Assembly (NCBI GenBank): GCA_024653385.1 | Contig: JANLFZ010000329.1 | Coordinates: 1-6,993 of the forward strand | Origin: Thermoguttaceae bacterium | Lineage (GTDB): Bacteria; Planctomycetota; Planctomycetia; Pirellulales; Thermoguttaceae | Direction of reading: 5' to 3' | Length of the DNA: 6,993 bases | Shown here: piece after piece, positions 6,775-6,993 of the stretch | Layout: every line of letters starts with the position of its first letter | Numbering within the stretch: position 1 is the first letter of the stretch | Made by a program: the position numbers and the translations under genes | Notes under the pieces: model-generated | What the model saw: the letters and a program-made list of their open reading frames with translations, nothing else | What the model was told of the DNA's origin: nothing | Databases searched by the model: none

Positions 6775-6993
6775 CTACACACCCGAAAAGCGCTTCAGGT
6801 CGCGTTCCATCGCGGCCAACCGCTCGGCCAGGGCCGCGCGCGTGGCGTCGAGGTCCGCGATCCGCGCCGGCGGCTCGTAGGCGAACATGTAGAACTTGAT
6901 CTGGGGTTCGGTCCCCGAGGGGCGCACCGCCACGTAGTTGCCTTCGGCCGCCAGGTCGAGCATCACCAGGTCGCCCGTTGGCCCGGCCAACGG
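6775..6993 (-). CDS. Phosphoglucomutase/phosphomannomutase, C-terminal end (runs off the right edge)
   Basis: The last 72 residues of an alpha-D-phosphohexomutase, which moves phosphate between C1 and C6 of a hexose by way of a phosphoserine. The phosphate-binding loop of domain 4, RPSGTEP, is followed by QIKFYMF. RPSGTEPxIKFY is typical of the PGM2/PgcA-type phosphoglucomutases rather than GlmM. A charged C-terminal helix (about ARIADLDATRAALAERLAAM) finishes the domain. The catalytic serine, metal loop and sugar-binding loop lie outside the window, so substrate preference cannot be judged. The gene is first in the leftward group seen here, 54 bases before the sugar kinase. The family call is firm; the gene name is not. 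Confidence 0.92.
   Translation of the reverse strand, partial: PLAGPTGDLVMLDLAAEGNYVAVRPSGTEPQIKFYMFAYEPPARIADLDATRAALAERLAAMERDLKRFSGV

Noticed and set aside
1..6993. Mobile elements, CRISPR arrays, tandem repeats, tRNA or rRNA genes
   Set aside because: Reading both strands I saw no transposase or integrase motifs, no regularly spaced repeats and no RNA gene signatures; nearly all of the window is explained by conventional genes.

Overview
The window is GC-rich and densely coding, and looks like ordinary chromosomal DNA of a free-living bacterium. I see no mobile elements, CRISPR array, tRNA or rRNA. The protein style suggests a planctomycete or a relative: an exported M28 peptidase with a C-terminal PDZ domain, a bd-like oxidase subunit carrying its own heme c, and a lone RfaE-type PfkB kinase. 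No marker gene proves this.

Layout. A partial enolase gene (eno, minus strand) runs off the left edge. A 271-bp divergent spacer follows and holds a plausible sigma70-type promoter facing eno and a weaker one facing right. On the plus strand come three closely packed genes. The first is a cytochrome bd oxidase subunit I-like membrane protein with a C-terminal cytochrome c domain. The second is a polytopic membrane protein that looks like its partner subunit. The third is a PLP-dependent alpha-oxoamine synthase-like enzyme. A 60-bp convergent gap separates these from a minus-strand group, read right to left: the 3' end of a phosphoglucomutase/phosphomannomutase gene, a PfkB/RfaE1-like sugar kinase, and a secreted M28-family zinc peptidase with a PDZ domain.

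How the genes work together. The two membrane proteins probably form one respiratory complex. The first keeps the CydA-like N-terminal helices and high-spin heme pocket residues. It lacks the quinol-binding Q-loop and, by eye, the His and Met ligands of the low-spin heme b558, and it ends in a CxxCH domain. This fits a bd-superfamily oxidase that exchanges electrons through cytochrome c rather than quinol, with a CydA-like second subunit instead of a clear CydB. It is the most interesting part of the window. The oxoamine synthase may be translationally coupled to it, but no functional link is evident. In the minus-strand group the mutase and kinase both act on phosphosugars, while the peptidase acts outside the cytoplasm and is probably only transcriptionally linked.
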